Origin: Paenibacillus oenotherae
GTDB lineage: Bacteria; Bacillota; Bacilli; Paenibacillales; Paenibacillaceae
Length of the DNA stretch: 64,000 nucleotides
Reading direction: 5' to 3'
NCBI RefSeq assembly: GCF_019443105.1
Contig: NZ_JAHZIJ010000004.1
Coordinates: 62,001-126,000, forward strand
The notes below the pieces were generated by a model, which searched no databases, was not told the origin of the DNA, and was given only the letters and a program-made list of their open reading frames with translations. Shown one piece after another: positions 17,027 through 25,905 of the stretch (its first letter is position 1; each line of letters starts with the position of its first letter). Made by a program: the position numbers and the translations under genes.

Positions 17027-17665
17027 TCAGCTTGATATGGACATCGATCCTGCCTCAGCCCATTTCTTGATAAAGCATTCTGCCAGCAATAGATTCGGCA
17101 CCCACGACAGCCATGAAATGATTGTATAGCTCCATTCGAACCGCTCCTCGCCGAATACAAGTACAAATATAAGCAGCCACAGCCTTAGCGTTACGGCCGC
17201 AAGAGTGAGCGCATAATTGCGGATCATCCATCTTCGATGGCTCTCCACCCTCTTGCCCAGAATATTCCGCAGCGCCTGATAGGCGGTGTAGAACCATAGA
17301 ATCGACAAGGAGCCGAAGCCGAATGTCGATACGATTCCCCCAGTGGCGTAGAAAGCCAAATAAACGCCTGTTCCACAGCCGAACAGAATACCGGTCAAGT
17401 AGATTCGCCCCATGATGCGATGCCGGTTCAGATGCTTCGCTCTAAACTTGGAGGATAGCGTGAACGGCCCCAGCATTAACGAGGTTACACTAGCCATGAC
17501 ATGGATGGCAATCATCGTATACCACAAGGAATTTAATTTGATTTTGAGCAGCTTTTCTTGCACGAAGCCCGCTGAATCCGCTCCAAGCACCAAATACTGC
17601 ACGATGCCGTACCCCGCTATGGCAAATGCGAGAATCGTCATGGTCATCCATAATCCTTTTCTCAC
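17027..17665 (-). CDS. DUF2306 membrane protein
   Basis: A 212-residue integral membrane protein with about six membrane helices, matching the DUF2306 family: the motif HLNRHRIMGRIYLTGIL and the VESHRRWMIRNYALTLAAVTLRL segment with conserved His and Arg are clear. Family members resemble cytochrome-b-type or heme-handling membrane proteins, but the role is unknown. GTG at 17665, eight bases after GCGAGG, is the preferred start; GTG at 17674 would overlap that site. It ends 18 bases before the HAD gene on the same strand. Confidence 0.8.
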   Translation of the reverse strand: MRKGLWMTMTILAFAIAGYGIVQYLVLGADSAGFVQEKLLKIKLNSLWYTMIAIHVMASVTSLMLGPFTLSSKFRAKHLNRHRIMGRIYLTGILFGCGTGVYLAFYATGGIVSTFGFGSLSILWFYTAYQALRNILGKRVESHRRWMIRNYALTLAAVTLRLWLLIFVLVFGEERFEWSYTIISWLSWVPNLLLAECFIKKWAEAGSMSISS

Positions 17666-17710
17666 TCTACGCACCTCGCAATCTTCGATTATGTTCGCCG
17701 GTCATGGTTA

Positions 17711-18448
17711 TCAGCCAAGCCTTCTCATAATGTTGCGTGCTATAGAAGGACTGATGCGCAGCAGCCAATACAGCAGCCTCGTCTTCGACACGTAGATTTC
17801 GTTCTTCCTCCCTTTAATCGAGCGGATAATCGCACCGGCAACTGTCGCAGGCGAGAGCTTGTTCCGCCCTCTTCCCGCCGTCATGGCCGTATCCACTACT
17901 GGCGGAAGCACTTCAATGACGCGCACCCCTGTTCCTTGAAGTTGATTCCTCAAACCTTGCGTGAAAATTCTCAGCCCGCCCTTAGAGCTGCAATAAACGG
18001 CACTTTGAGTCTTGGGAGCGAGCGCCAGACCTGAGGTAATATTGACAATAGCGGCCTCCGGCTGCCCCTTCAGAACAGGGAGCAGCGCACGTGTAAGAAG
18101 CAGAGGGGCTAACAGATTCGTCCGCAGCTCACTCTCGATGGTTAGGGGCGTAGATTGTTCTGAATCGAACCGGATATCGAGCTGAGTCCCGGCGTTATTG
18201 ATTAGCACTTGCAGATCAGGATGCTCAAGACTGAGCTTACCGCCAAGCTCGACCACAGCCTCCGGACTGCCAAGGTCGCAGACATATGTGCCAGCAAGCT
18301 CGTACTTGCTGGAGAGCCCCGCCAATTTCCCCGCGTCTCTGGCAGCTACTATTACATGCGCGCCTTCCAACAAAAGAGCCTCCACAGTATGCAAGCCGAT
18401 ACCTGAGGTTCCGCCTGTGAGCAGTACTTTGACACCTTGCAGCTTCAT
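17711..18448 (-). CDS. Short-chain dehydrogenase/reductase (DltE-like)
   Basis: Classical SDR of 245 residues: the NAD(P) motif TGGTSGIGLHT, NNAG, the catalytic Ser (ITSGLA) and YCSSK (YxxxK), and the PPVVDTAMT substrate-loop region. The sequence is close to the DltE-like group of Bacillus reductases. The C-terminal membrane-like helix (RLLYWLLRISPSIARNIM) suggests peripheral association. ATG at 18448; a GTG nine bases upstream is an alternative. The substrate is unknown. It lies 45 bases upstream of the DUF2306 gene and is likely co-transcribed. Confidence 0.85.
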   Translation of the reverse strand: MKLQGVKVLLTGGTSGIGLHTVEALLLEGAHVIVAARDAGKLAGLSSKYELAGTYVCDLGSPEAVVELGGKLSLEHPDLQVLINNAGTQLDIRFDSEQSTPLTIESELRTNLLAPLLLTRALLPVLKGQPEAAIVNITSGLALAPKTQSAVYCSSKGGLRIFTQGLRNQLQGTGVRVIEVLPPVVDTAMTAGRGRNKLSPATVAGAIIRSIKGRKNEIYVSKTRLLYWLLRISPSIARNIMRRLG

Positions 18449-18594
18449 CGCTATCACTCGCCTTCTTCATTCACTAATCTAATGAATGTGATATGCTTAT
18501 CTTACTAGGCGAGCGAGCCTGCAATCATTAACCTATGTTAATAATGGTTCATTAATAATGGGAATATGAGGGACAGTGGCAGCCCAAGGCTGCA

Positions 18595-18810
18595 TCATTG
18601 GGAATCCGCTTCTGTAAGCGGACTTTTCCTACTCTCAGCCACAATGGAGGTTAGTTCGGGGATGTGTAAGCAGGTTTTTCCGTTCTAAAATCATGTTGCG
18701 CGCGGGTGAGACTGGTTTTCTTACAGCTGCAGCACGGCAATTCCTGCTTACAACGCACATACGTGTTGTCGCTCCATGCTGCAGCACGATTTTACCCGCT
18801 TATAGAGGGG
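18595..18810. repeat. Family B repeat (CCGCTTACAG) array
   Basis: At least five decayed copies in both orientations (for example CCGCTTCTGTAAGCGG, GTAAGCAGGTTTTTCC, TTCCTGCTTACAACG, TTACCCGCTTATAGA) fill the 18449-18823 gap, which otherwise holds only the SDR promoter. Confidence 0.65.
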
Positions 18811-18823
18811 AAATCAAATGACT

Positions 18824-19570
18824 TCAGCCCAGATCCAACCCGGCTAGAAACACTTGATCCCCGGCGGCGATCTCCCCCGTCTTGATTACCGATGCATATA
18901 CACCATACTTCAGGTCGAGCTTCTCATTCACTACTTTAAGCAGTGAGGCGTCACGAGCCAGCGATTCCGGATCGAAGGTAATCATAGAGCAGCGCTCACA
19001 CGCGGTATCCACGGAAAGCACGACATTGCGGCCGATATGCAGCTGCTTGCCTATGAAATCCTGCTCCCGACACGTCATTCCCTCTCTTATCTTAATGATC
19101 AGATTGGCGCGAAATCTGCGCGGGTCCAGCCCCTTGCCCCACAGCTTCTCCAGCTCTCGGAGCGAGCTGTCTGTGATGATCAGGACACTTCCCAGATCGA
19201 CAGCCAGCAAATCCGCACTAACAGGCTCATACTGAATCATGGACAGCTTTATCGCTGAATAAGCCTGTATCTCTTTCAGCAAATGCTCGTCCCAGTCGAA
19301 GACATGTCCCTCCGGGGAGGTTACTTTAACATCAGGGAATCGGCTCCCATCACCATTTCCCATTAATTGGGCCTTGTAGCCGAGCATTTCAGGAATTCTT
19401 CTCGCGGTAATAAATCGTTCCCAGTCATCCTCCACCGTCTCATCCACAAAGGCATGGCTGCGATCTCCATATATGCCGTAATTCGCAATCTCTATACGCG
19501 CTACAGATTCCCCGGCAAAGGACTTTACCGGATATCTGCTAATTTGCATAATCTCACCGACTTGCTGCAT
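18824..19570 (-). CDS. MOSC-domain protein
   Basis: The protein (248 residues) has an N-terminal MOSC-N beta barrel (ISRYPVKSFAGESVARIEIANYGIYGDR) and a C-terminal MOSC domain. ACERCSMITFDPES contains the Cys that in this family coordinates molybdenum cofactor, and the FRANLIIK strand is typical. Bacterial relatives such as YiiM and YcbX detoxify N-hydroxylated bases or carry Moco sulfur. There is no Moco biosynthesis gene nearby. ATG at 19570 follows AGGGGGG. Confidence 0.85.
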   Translation of the reverse strand: MQQVGEIMQISRYPVKSFAGESVARIEIANYGIYGDRSHAFVDETVEDDWERFITARRIPEMLGYKAQLMGNGDGSRFPDVKVTSPEGHVFDWDEHLLKEIQAYSAIKLSMIQYEPVSADLLAVDLGSVLIITDSSLRELEKLWGKGLDPRRFRANLIIKIREGMTCREQDFIGKQLHIGRNVVLSVDTACERCSMITFDPESLARDASLLKVVNEKLDLKYGVYASVIKTGEIAAGDQVFLAGLDLG

Positions 19571-19661
19571 ATCAATCCCCCCTATGATTCATCATTCCTC
19601 TGCTTTGCAACTCATCCTAGCATGGAATCTGTTGGAAAATCAATTAAGCAGGATTGGATAT

Positions 19662-20456
19662 CTACGGAATACGTATATATCTTTTATAATATAAACCATA
19701 TAAAATGACCACGGAGAAGAAACAAACAGCAGACATCCAATGGTTGAGCGACAAAATGAAAATAATAATGAATAGCAGCGTAACATTCCAATTCCAGAGT
19801 GAATGCCGATAATGTTTGTCGAATATGTGTTCCATAGATTGGATAAATACGATTAGAAACAATACAAAGTTAAATACATTAAAAAATATCCACACCTTGT
19901 TCCGCCAATCATTATCTGTATCATAAATAAAGTGCAACAATAAAAATACGCTAAGCGCCATCATAAGTGCAAAAAAAGTTAAGATCATCGGTGTAATAAA
20001 TGATTTAAAGTTACCCATAAAATACTCAAAGTTGCCCATTGTGCCTTCCCCTCTGAAGATAGGAGAGCGGTTGGACTGCTCATATTTATGCTGGGCTATT
20101 TCTTTGGTCAGAGCTTCCTGAAAGGCATTCGTTTCGTCGATCCGATAAGACGCTTCTTTGACAACAGTCCACTTCTTGAAGAGCTTTCTGGAGATATACG
20201 GATAGGCGTTTGCCATCTCTTCGCTCATTCTCTGCCTATTCTCATCGCTCTGGTCATTCCGATATCTGTCGATCACCAGTTCGAGCTGCCCGTATACTTC
20301 CAGCAGTTTGCGAATTTCATCATTGGCAGCTTCCCCATCCTTGATATACTTCGTTCTGATCTCCTTGAATACCCATAATATAACCCAAATAAATAAGGTC
20401 CAAAATAACACTTCAATCTTGCTGTTCATAAATAAATCGATTAATATCTTCTCCAT
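19662..20456 (-). CDS. Membrane protein of unknown function
   Basis: A 264-residue protein: an N-terminal anchor helix (VLFWTLFIWVILWVF), a cytosolic helical domain (about 35-140, charged and possibly coiled), then four membrane helices in the C-terminal 110 residues. No family is recognised. Its codons are AT-rich compared with neighbours, fitting the adjoining transferred patch. The ribosome site before ATG 20456 (AGGATGATG) is weak. Confidence 0.6.
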   Translation of the reverse strand: MEKILIDLFMNSKIEVLFWTLFIWVILWVFKEIRTKYIKDGEAANDEIRKLLEVYGQLELVIDRYRNDQSDENRQRMSEEMANAYPYISRKLFKKWTVVKEASYRIDETNAFQEALTKEIAQHKYEQSNRSPIFRGEGTMGNFEYFMGNFKSFITPMILTFFALMMALSVFLLLHFIYDTDNDWRNKVWIFFNVFNFVLFLIVFIQSMEHIFDKHYRHSLWNWNVTLLFIIIFILSLNHWMSAVCFFSVVILYGLYYKRYIRIP

Positions 20457-20612
20457 AAATCATCATCCTAATTGGCGTATTATAAATCTATTACATAAGG
20501 AATTATTAACTTGTAATAGAATACCAATTACTTGTAATATTGTCTATTATACCGATGCGGACAACCCTCAATGAAATCCATCAATCGAATCCGTTTCTTA
20601 CTGGGGGAGAAA

Positions 20613-21344
20613 ATGAAAAGACCAAAGGTTTCCTTAGATATTGAGACGATACCGCCAACAATTAGACCGTATTTAAAAGGAGCGACATTTTATAATAGCA
20701 GTTGTTCCGAGCAGGCAAAAACGCTTTATGTTGTAGGAGCAGACCGTGCTTTCTTGAAGATAAGCAAAAGGGGCACTCTGGAACGAGAATATAAAATGAC
20801 AGAATTTTTGCATGGGCATCATCTTGCACCGAAAGCCATTGCCTATGAATCCGATCCGGAGAATGATTACTTGTTCTCAGAAGCGGTTAGCGGTGAGGAT
20901 GGAACAGCAGATCAGCATTTTGAGAACCCTGGTAAGCTCGCCGCTGTATTCGGTGAATATTTGAGAGTACTGCATTCTCTTCCAACTGCCGGCTGTCCTT
21001 ATACGAATCGAACTGCTGAATTGTTAGTTGACGGGGCAGGCAAGGGGATCGACCTTAGTCAATTAGATGAATTTATGTATTCAGCTAGCGATAATGTCAT
21101 CATTCACGGGGATTACTGCTTGCCCAATATCATTATGGATCATTTTTCACTCAAAGGTTTCATCGATCTGGGGTACGGCGGGGTAGGTGACAGACACTTC
21201 GATATATATTGGGGGCTATGGACGCTTCATTATAATTTGAAGACAGATATTTATAGGGATATATTTCTGGATGCTTATGGAAGAAGCGATGTAGACCTTG
21301 ACGGGCTGAATTATTTTGCGAAGCTGGTAGAATTGATGGACTGA
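20613..21344 (+). CDS. Aminoglycoside phosphotransferase APH(3')-like kinase
   Basis: This 243-residue kinase has the catalytic motif VIIHGDYCLPNIIMD (Brenner-type HxDxxxxN), then the metal-binding Asp in GFIDLGYGGVGDRHFDIYWG, and the N-lobe Lys strand RAFLKISKRG. The layout matches APH(3')-type enzymes that phosphorylate kanamycin-class drugs; similar proteins can be other small-molecule kinases, so resistance is not proved. ATG at 20613 with GGGGGAG is chosen over the ATG at 20571, which has no ribosome site. Codon use is AT-rich. A truncated transposase follows at once, suggesting arrival by transfer. Confidence 0.82.
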   Translation: MKRPKVSLDIETIPPTIRPYLKGATFYNSSCSEQAKTLYVVGADRAFLKISKRGTLEREYKMTEFLHGHHLAPKAIAYESDPENDYLFSEAVSGEDGTADQHFENPGKLAAVFGEYLRVLHSLPTAGCPYTNRTAELLVDGAGKGIDLSQLDEFMYSASDNVIIHGDYCLPNIIMDHFSLKGFIDLGYGGVGDRHFDIYWGLWTLHYNLKTDIYRDIFLDAYGRSDVDLDGLNYFAKLVELMD

Positions 21345-21346
21345 AT

Positions 21347-21574
21347 GTTGGATACGGACATCATTCCATTTTTTCTACCCAATCTGCGATACTTAAGATT
21401 GATTTTAGCGATTTGCCAAAGCCTGAACAACTTCGATTATTCCAAGCGATACAAGAAACTCTCTTTCCTGAACCCAAAGAAGATATTGCCAACATGGTTG
21501 GCGACATACGAGAAGTTCGTTTCAACGGAGGCTTGGCTTGTGTTCACTGTGGAAGTATAGCCATTAACCGTTAG
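21347..21574 (+). pseudogene. Truncated IS1595-like transposase, N-terminal remnant
   Basis: The frame overlapping the end of the phosphotransferase reads IDFSDLPKPEQLRLFQAIQ..., continues to VRFNGGLACVHCGSIAINR and stops at 21572. This matches the N-terminal region of IS1595-family transposases, in which a helical segment precedes a zinc-ribbon (RFxxGxxCPHCGS). The rest of the transposase, with its DDE core, is missing. A different frame (21345-21560) has an ATG but no recognisable content. Confidence 0.55.
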
Positions 21575-21594
21575 TCATATGGAGAGGTGAAATT

Positions 21595-22185
21595 ATGGTC
21601 GATTATGATAAGGTAATGGATACCATTTTGAACCGTTATGTTAACAACCGACTCATACTTGGGATTGACGGGCTAAGTCGTTCTGGAAAGACCACATTGG
21701 TAGCGGAATTAAAAAACAGGCTGGTTCAATACCAGAAACCTGTTTGCATCTTTCACATTGATGACCATATTGTGGAACGCAAGAATAGATACGACACTGA
21801 ATTTGAGCAATGGTACGAGTATTACAATTTTCAATGGGATGTTGAACTTTTGCGTAACCAGTTATTTTCAAAGTTAAACTATGCAGAAGTCGTAGAGCTT
21901 CCCTTCTACAACTCCGTTTTGGATAAGTTAGAAATAAAGACTGTTACCATACCAAACAACTGCATTCTGATTGTTGAAGGTGTGTTTCTTCAACGACCAG
22001 AGTGGCGAGATTTTTTTGACTTCATCGTGTACTTGGATTGCCAAAGGGATAAACGATTCGAACGTGAATCTGCATCTGCCAAGGAGAACATTGAAAAATT
22101 CAGGTCAAGGTATTGGAAAGCGGAAGACTTCTATTTGGATTCGATAGCTCCGTTAGCCAACGCCGATATGATTATTAGTTCCTAA
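21595..22185 (+). CDS. Uridine-kinase-like P-loop kinase
   Basis: The 196-residue protein has the Walker A motif IDGLSRSGKTTLV near residue 24, a DDH-type acidic motif (FHIDDHIVERK), and LIVEGVFLQ followed by YLDCQRDKRFERE (LID-type region). The arrangement is that of nucleoside kinases of the uridine kinase/phosphoribulokinase group, often annotated as uridine kinase in Firmicutes. The natural substrate is not assured. ATG at 21595 follows GAGAGGTG. It is AT-rich and ends before a strong two-way terminator. Confidence 0.78.
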   Translation: MVDYDKVMDTILNRYVNNRLILGIDGLSRSGKTTLVAELKNRLVQYQKPVCIFHIDDHIVERKNRYDTEFEQWYEYYNFQWDVELLRNQLFSKLNYAEVVELPFYNSVLDKLEIKTVTIPNNCILIVEGVFLQRPEWRDFFDFIVYLDCQRDKRFERESASAKENIEKFRSRYWKAEDFYLDSIAPLANADMIISS

Positions 22186-22248
22186 AGAATGTCTACTTGA
22201 ACCCATTACATACGGTCATTAGCAACAATTTTTACGAAAAGAGCCAAA

Positions 22249-22300
22249 AATAAAGAGCGAACGAAAGACTTCTTGTCTTATCGATTCGCTCTTTATTCAA
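22249..22300. terminator. Bidirectional terminator
   Basis: AATAAAGAGCGAA and TTCGCTCTTTATT form a perfect thirteen-base stem between the kinase gene (plus) and the BtrH-like gene (minus), with A-rich and T-rich flanks on both sides. Confidence 0.88.
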
Positions 22301-22322
22301 ATTTTTTCATGCTGCGGCTGCT

Positions 22323-23303
22323 TCAAAGCCCCAATAAAAGCTCCATCGCTTCTTTTTCTTCCCGGGCGATATGCAGCAATAGTTTGGATGCTTGATTCAG
22401 ATCGTCCATCTGCCCTGTCCTTCCCGCTTTGTCTATACAAGCAGAAACTTCATTCCATAGCGAAGCAATTTCTATGAATGATACGTAGGCTCGCTCAATT
22501 TTTGAATCGCTGCATATTTCCTTGCTTTCCTTGAGGAAATCCCGGTATAAATTGCGGAAAAACGCGCCCCCGGTCCCCCCTTTTTCCATGAGTAATGCTG
22601 TCAAACATAAATCGTGGGCCATATTTTGGCTTCGGGAAGGCCACTTGAGTATTTCGGCGCTCATTTTTTCAATCCCTTTTAACCCAATATTGCGGATCGG
22701 TGGATTCAAATAATGATAAGCGTTGCTTGAAATCGACGCTCGAATGACGGAATCCAGCGGCGGGAAATCATTTGTTTTTTCGATTGCGAAGGAGAGATTT
22801 TTGGAACTCATGGAGCCCTTTTCGTTTCTAGCCAGCGCCAACGTTTCCAAGCGTGTTTTGACCTCGCCTCCCTGTTGGGATGTATCGATCAAATAAGCAT
22901 ATTCGTCATCGTATCCGTACATGGCGACATAATGTGCTGCAAAATGAATTTTGTTAGTAAAGTAATCCAAGTGATAACAATCTAATTTCAAGCCTGTGGG
23001 AACGCCCCGATCGATGTTTGTTTTGATATTGTTCCATGCTTTCTTCACAGAGGCAGTTTCCTGTATCGTGAGGGTCAAGTTTAGACGGGACGCAATCCGG
23101 GCTGTCAGTTCATCAGGTTTGATCCTGCCTCCGACAAACGGAAAATCCATTCCCTTCATATCCCAGTAGATAAACCCCAAGCCTTCCCCAATCCCGAACA
23201 AAAGCGGTTCAGACAAACGAACGCCGGCATGGGAGAGCAGATTGCCCATGGCCGTTGTCTCACAATGTTCCCCCATGAACGGAATAAAATGTTTTATGAT
23301 CAT
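22323..23303 (-). CDS. BtrH-like acyltransferase domain protein (DUF4872)
   Basis: The 326-residue protein has an N-terminal BtrH-like domain, a papain-like fold with a catalytic Cys near the start (FMGEHCETTAMGNLLSHAG), GIGEGLGFIYWDMKG and, further on, HFAAHYVAMYGYDDE with the His. The C-terminal 150 residues are helical, as in DUF4872. BtrH transfers an acyl side chain from an acyl carrier protein to an aminoglycoside (butirosin pathway); here there is no such cluster, so the acceptor is unknown. The start is ATG 23303 (GGAGG upstream), not 23330. A 189-residue SF0329-family gene precedes it. Confidence 0.75.
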   Translation of the reverse strand: MIIKHFIPFMGEHCETTAMGNLLSHAGVRLSEPLLFGIGEGLGFIYWDMKGMDFPFVGGRIKPDELTARIASRLNLTLTIQETASVKKAWNNIKTNIDRGVPTGLKLDCYHLDYFTNKIHFAAHYVAMYGYDDEYAYLIDTSQQGGEVKTRLETLALARNEKGSMSSKNLSFAIEKTNDFPPLDSVIRASISSNAYHYLNPPIRNIGLKGIEKMSAEILKWPSRSQNMAHDLCLTALLMEKGGTGGAFFRNLYRDFLKESKEICSDSKIERAYVSFIEIASLWNEVSACIDKAGRTGQMDDLNQASKLLLHIAREEKEAMELLLGL

Positions 23304-23441
23304 CAAGTGATTCCTCCAAATAAAGCCCAAACGTGCTGCGGCAGCCTTTCTCCTCCTTGAGCTTCATATTTTCCCCTGATATGCAGAGACGCTTCTCGCA
23401 AAAATTCACGCCGTCTCTTCAACGCTTCCAATCAAAGGGCC

Positions 23442-24011
23442 TCATAAGGTACTGCGCCGCAATTCATAAAAGTACTGCACGATGGGATGCTTTAACTTCA
23501 TTTTATCGGACATGTTTAAAATTCGCTTTTTTCCAACCCGTCTGTCCACCAAAGCTAGAATATTCAATAAGATATCGTTGCTCTCTATGCTTTCCTCTAT
23601 TGAAACGGATAAAAACTTATTAGCTGCAACGATAAAATCTGATTTGCTTAATGCTGACTGCGCGGACAAAAGCTCCTTTGCATGTTCTGTTATTTTTCTA
23701 CTTCTTACAATTACTTTTAGACGATCCTCTGGAACTCTCCCCTGGGTATCCTTTCGCATCGCTTCTATTTCTTCATTGTTGATTGGAATTTGTATATCGG
23801 GATCATTCTTAATTTCCAACTCCGTCTGATACCATCTGATTAAGGTAGTTGCATCACTCATATTGAGTAGATTCTTTTTATCTACAGCTATATAACAATG
23901 TCCTGCTTTATCAGGTAAATAACGATAGCTGGTTGCACGGTATTCAACCCTTCCATTTAACGCGGGACAGAGAAAACTTTCCAGATGCTGCTTCAATTTG
24001 CTCCAGGACAT
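23442..24011 (-). CDS. SF0329-family protein of unknown function
   Basis: The protein (189 residues) is cytosolic and matches a conserved hypothetical family beginning MSWSKLKQHLESFLCPAL with a RVEYRATSYRYLPDKAGHCYIAVD segment. The middle is charged and helical, and the C-terminus (NMSDKMKLKHPIVQYFYELR) is also typical. No catalytic motif is visible, and the function is unknown. ATG at 24011 has GAGGAAG just upstream. The gene is AT-rich like its neighbours and precedes the BtrH-like gene. Confidence 0.7.
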   Translation of the reverse strand: MSWSKLKQHLESFLCPALNGRVEYRATSYRYLPDKAGHCYIAVDKKNLLNMSDATTLIRWYQTELEIKNDPDIQIPINNEEIEAMRKDTQGRVPEDRLKVIVRSRKITEHAKELLSAQSALSKSDFIVAANKFLSVSIEESIESNDILLNILALVDRRVGKKRILNMSDKMKLKHPIVQYFYELRRSTL

Positions 24012-24520
24012 GTCTTCCTCCTATGCTCTATATGATAAATACCTATTGAGGCAGTCATTATCCATCATACAATAGCGAGCGAGCAGAAGCCAAAAAAGCC
24101 ATTTCGTATAATCAGAAATATTGGCCTTAGCGGTAAACACCACTGTTGCTTCAGGAGTTAAAAATGCGCGGGGGTGAGGAAAAATTCCGTAAACGTTGAA
24201 CATTCCTGCGAAAATGCAGTTTTATTCTCGTTACAGCCTGCTAATGTTGAAATGCCTGCCAGAGTGCAGGTATTCTCGCCGTATTTACCTCTATCGCCCT
24301 ATTCCGTGTTATATTCCTGCATGATCGCAGGCATTCTGCCACCTGGAGCTTCTTTTGATCAGAATTCCTGCGCTTTCGCAGGCTTCTTTCTCAGCCCGTT
24401 CGCCACACTTTCTCGACAAGTTTTTTTGTGCATTTAAGATACTAATTGTCTACAAAAAAGAAGCCAAAGCTGTTCACCTTGACTTCTCATGTATACCCTT
24501 ATTCCTCTTGGAGCGGAAGA
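24012..24520. other. Repeat-rich intergenic region
   Basis: No gene is supported in these 509 bases. The 24195-24410 part is a family A array; the rest holds the probable promoter of the SF0329 gene and a short stretch with no recognisable content. Confidence 0.65.
24195..24410. repeat. Family A intergenic hairpin array
   Basis: CCTGC-N6-GCAGG units occur at 24255-24270, 24316-24331 and 24367-24382, spaced about 50-60 bases, with a decayed unit (CCTGCGAAAATGCAG) before them. The order and spacer text (CCTGCATGATCGCAGG then CATTCTGCC) are like those of the 1386-1590 array. Confidence 0.78.
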
Positions 24521-24976
24521 CTATCCCTCGTAGGCCTGCTTCAGAGCCGCGATATCAAGCTTGTCCATTTGCAGCATCGCCTGCATCACTCGCTGCGCTT
24601 TCCCAGCATCCTTGTCTCCGAGCAGCTCGCCCAGCACCTTGGGAATGATCTGCCATGATACTCCAAATTGATCCTTCAGCCAGCCGCATCTTTGCTTTTC
24701 TCCGCCTGCGGAGAGCTTCTCCCACAGTTCATCCACCTCTTCCTGCGTTTCGCAATTCACGAAGAACGATACCGCTGGCGAGAAGGTGAAATGCGGGCCG
24801 CCATTGAGCGCCATGAACTTTTGTCCAGCAAGCTCGAATGTCCCGCTCATTACAGGCCCCCCTTGCCCTTGGCGGGAGATACTCTCAATCATGGAATCTT
24901 TAAAAATCGAGGTGTAAAAATTCATCGCCTCTTCAGCCTGGTCGTTGAACCACAGGAATGGTGTAATTTTTTGCAT
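24521..24976 (-). CDS. VOC-family (PhnB-like) protein
   Basis: A 151-residue vicinal-oxygen-chelate protein of the PhnB/3-demethylubiquinone-type group: MQKITPFLWFNDQAEEAMNF, YTSIFKDS, MALNGGPHFTFSPAVSFFV, CGWLKDQFGVSWQIIP. These proteins bind small ligands in a beta-alpha-beta-beta-beta fold; the role is often uncharacterised. ATG at 24976 follows GGGAG by nine bases. It is monocistronic, after a family A array. Confidence 0.85.
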   Translation of the reverse strand: MQKITPFLWFNDQAEEAMNFYTSIFKDSMIESISRQGQGGPVMSGTFELAGQKFMALNGGPHFTFSPAVSFFVNCETQEEVDELWEKLSAGGEKQRCGWLKDQFGVSWQIIPKVLGELLGDKDAGKAQRVMQAMLQMDKLDIAALKQAYEG

Positions 24977-25129
24977 CTTCTTTTAGCTCCCTCGTCATAT
25001 TATTGGCTGTGATGCCATCCGGTAACTCAGCTGCAAACGACACGATCCTTGAAGTCACCACCGTTAAATAAATATTACCATAGCTATGACGCCGTTCTTT
25101 CTTCTGGATTGCTATATGTGTCCCTGTCT

Positions 25130-25822
25130 TTATCGGAATTGTTCGAATAGAACTTGCCTGGCTTCGTTAAGATTGCTGCATATGTAATCGGGCGTAATGC
25201 CTTCGGGCTTAGGTTTATTCAGCCGATTCAACCAGATCGTAGCAATGCCCACACTGCCGGCACCGGCAACATCGCTTGTTATGGAATCCCCGATGTGAAC
25301 GACCTCGTGCGGCAGCAAGCCGTATCGGCGCAGCGCCTCAAGAAACAGCTCCGGCCTCGGTTTATAGGAGCGCACGTCTTCGCTGGTGATGATGTCAGTA
25401 ACGGCAATGCCGTGGCAAGCCGCTGCTTCAATAAGATCCGGGGTATCTATGTTGGAGAGAATGTATAGGGGCAGAACGTTGAACTGTTCGATGAATGGAA
25501 GAGTATCCTCATAGATCCTGGGCTGCTTCCAATGGGCGAACTGGGGCTTAATAAGCTCATCGGCGATGCAGTTGGAATTGAAGTGCGCGATGGTTTCTGC
25601 CAATGATGCAATTCCAAGCTCCCTCTGCGTCTTGAACGATTCTCCGAAGCTGTTCTGGAACATCCCGGAGAAGACTTTCCACCAGTGGCTGCCGATCGCT
25701 CTGCTATCGCATTGTTGATCGGCGGAGCCCAGCTTGATTTGCTCGCATATAATCGGAATGATCTCATCATCCTCATGAACTAATGTTCCGTAGAAATCGA
25801 GAAATATCGCTTTGAGACGCAT
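25130..25822 (-). CDS. HAD-superfamily hydrolase
   Basis: A 230-residue HAD phosphatase: motif I FLDFYGTLVHED, helical cap, motif II YILSNIDT, KPRPELF (Lys), motif IV VHIGDSITSDVAGAGSVGI. The second acidic residue of motif I is replaced (DFYGT rather than DxDGT), a pattern also seen in dehalogenase-type and YjjG-type relatives. Substrate unknown. ATG at 25822 with GAGG upstream. Confidence 0.82.
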   Translation of the reverse strand: MRLKAIFLDFYGTLVHEDDEIIPIICEQIKLGSADQQCDSRAIGSHWWKVFSGMFQNSFGESFKTQRELGIASLAETIAHFNSNCIADELIKPQFAHWKQPRIYEDTLPFIEQFNVLPLYILSNIDTPDLIEAAACHGIAVTDIITSEDVRSYKPRPELFLEALRRYGLLPHEVVHIGDSITSDVAGAGSVGIATIWLNRLNKPKPEGITPDYICSNLNEARQVLFEQFR

Positions 25823-25905
25823 AGGAGTTCAACCTCGCTTTTTCCATGATATATTTCAAATGATAGCCGACCGTCAGCGCTATTGCCTATAGCAGCCGCC
25901 AACTG

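Noticed and set aside
21345-21560. Open frame of 71 codons with an ATG directly after the phosphotransferase gene
   Set aside because: Residues look random, and another frame of the same stretch reads as a transposase zinc-ribbon, so this is a shadow.
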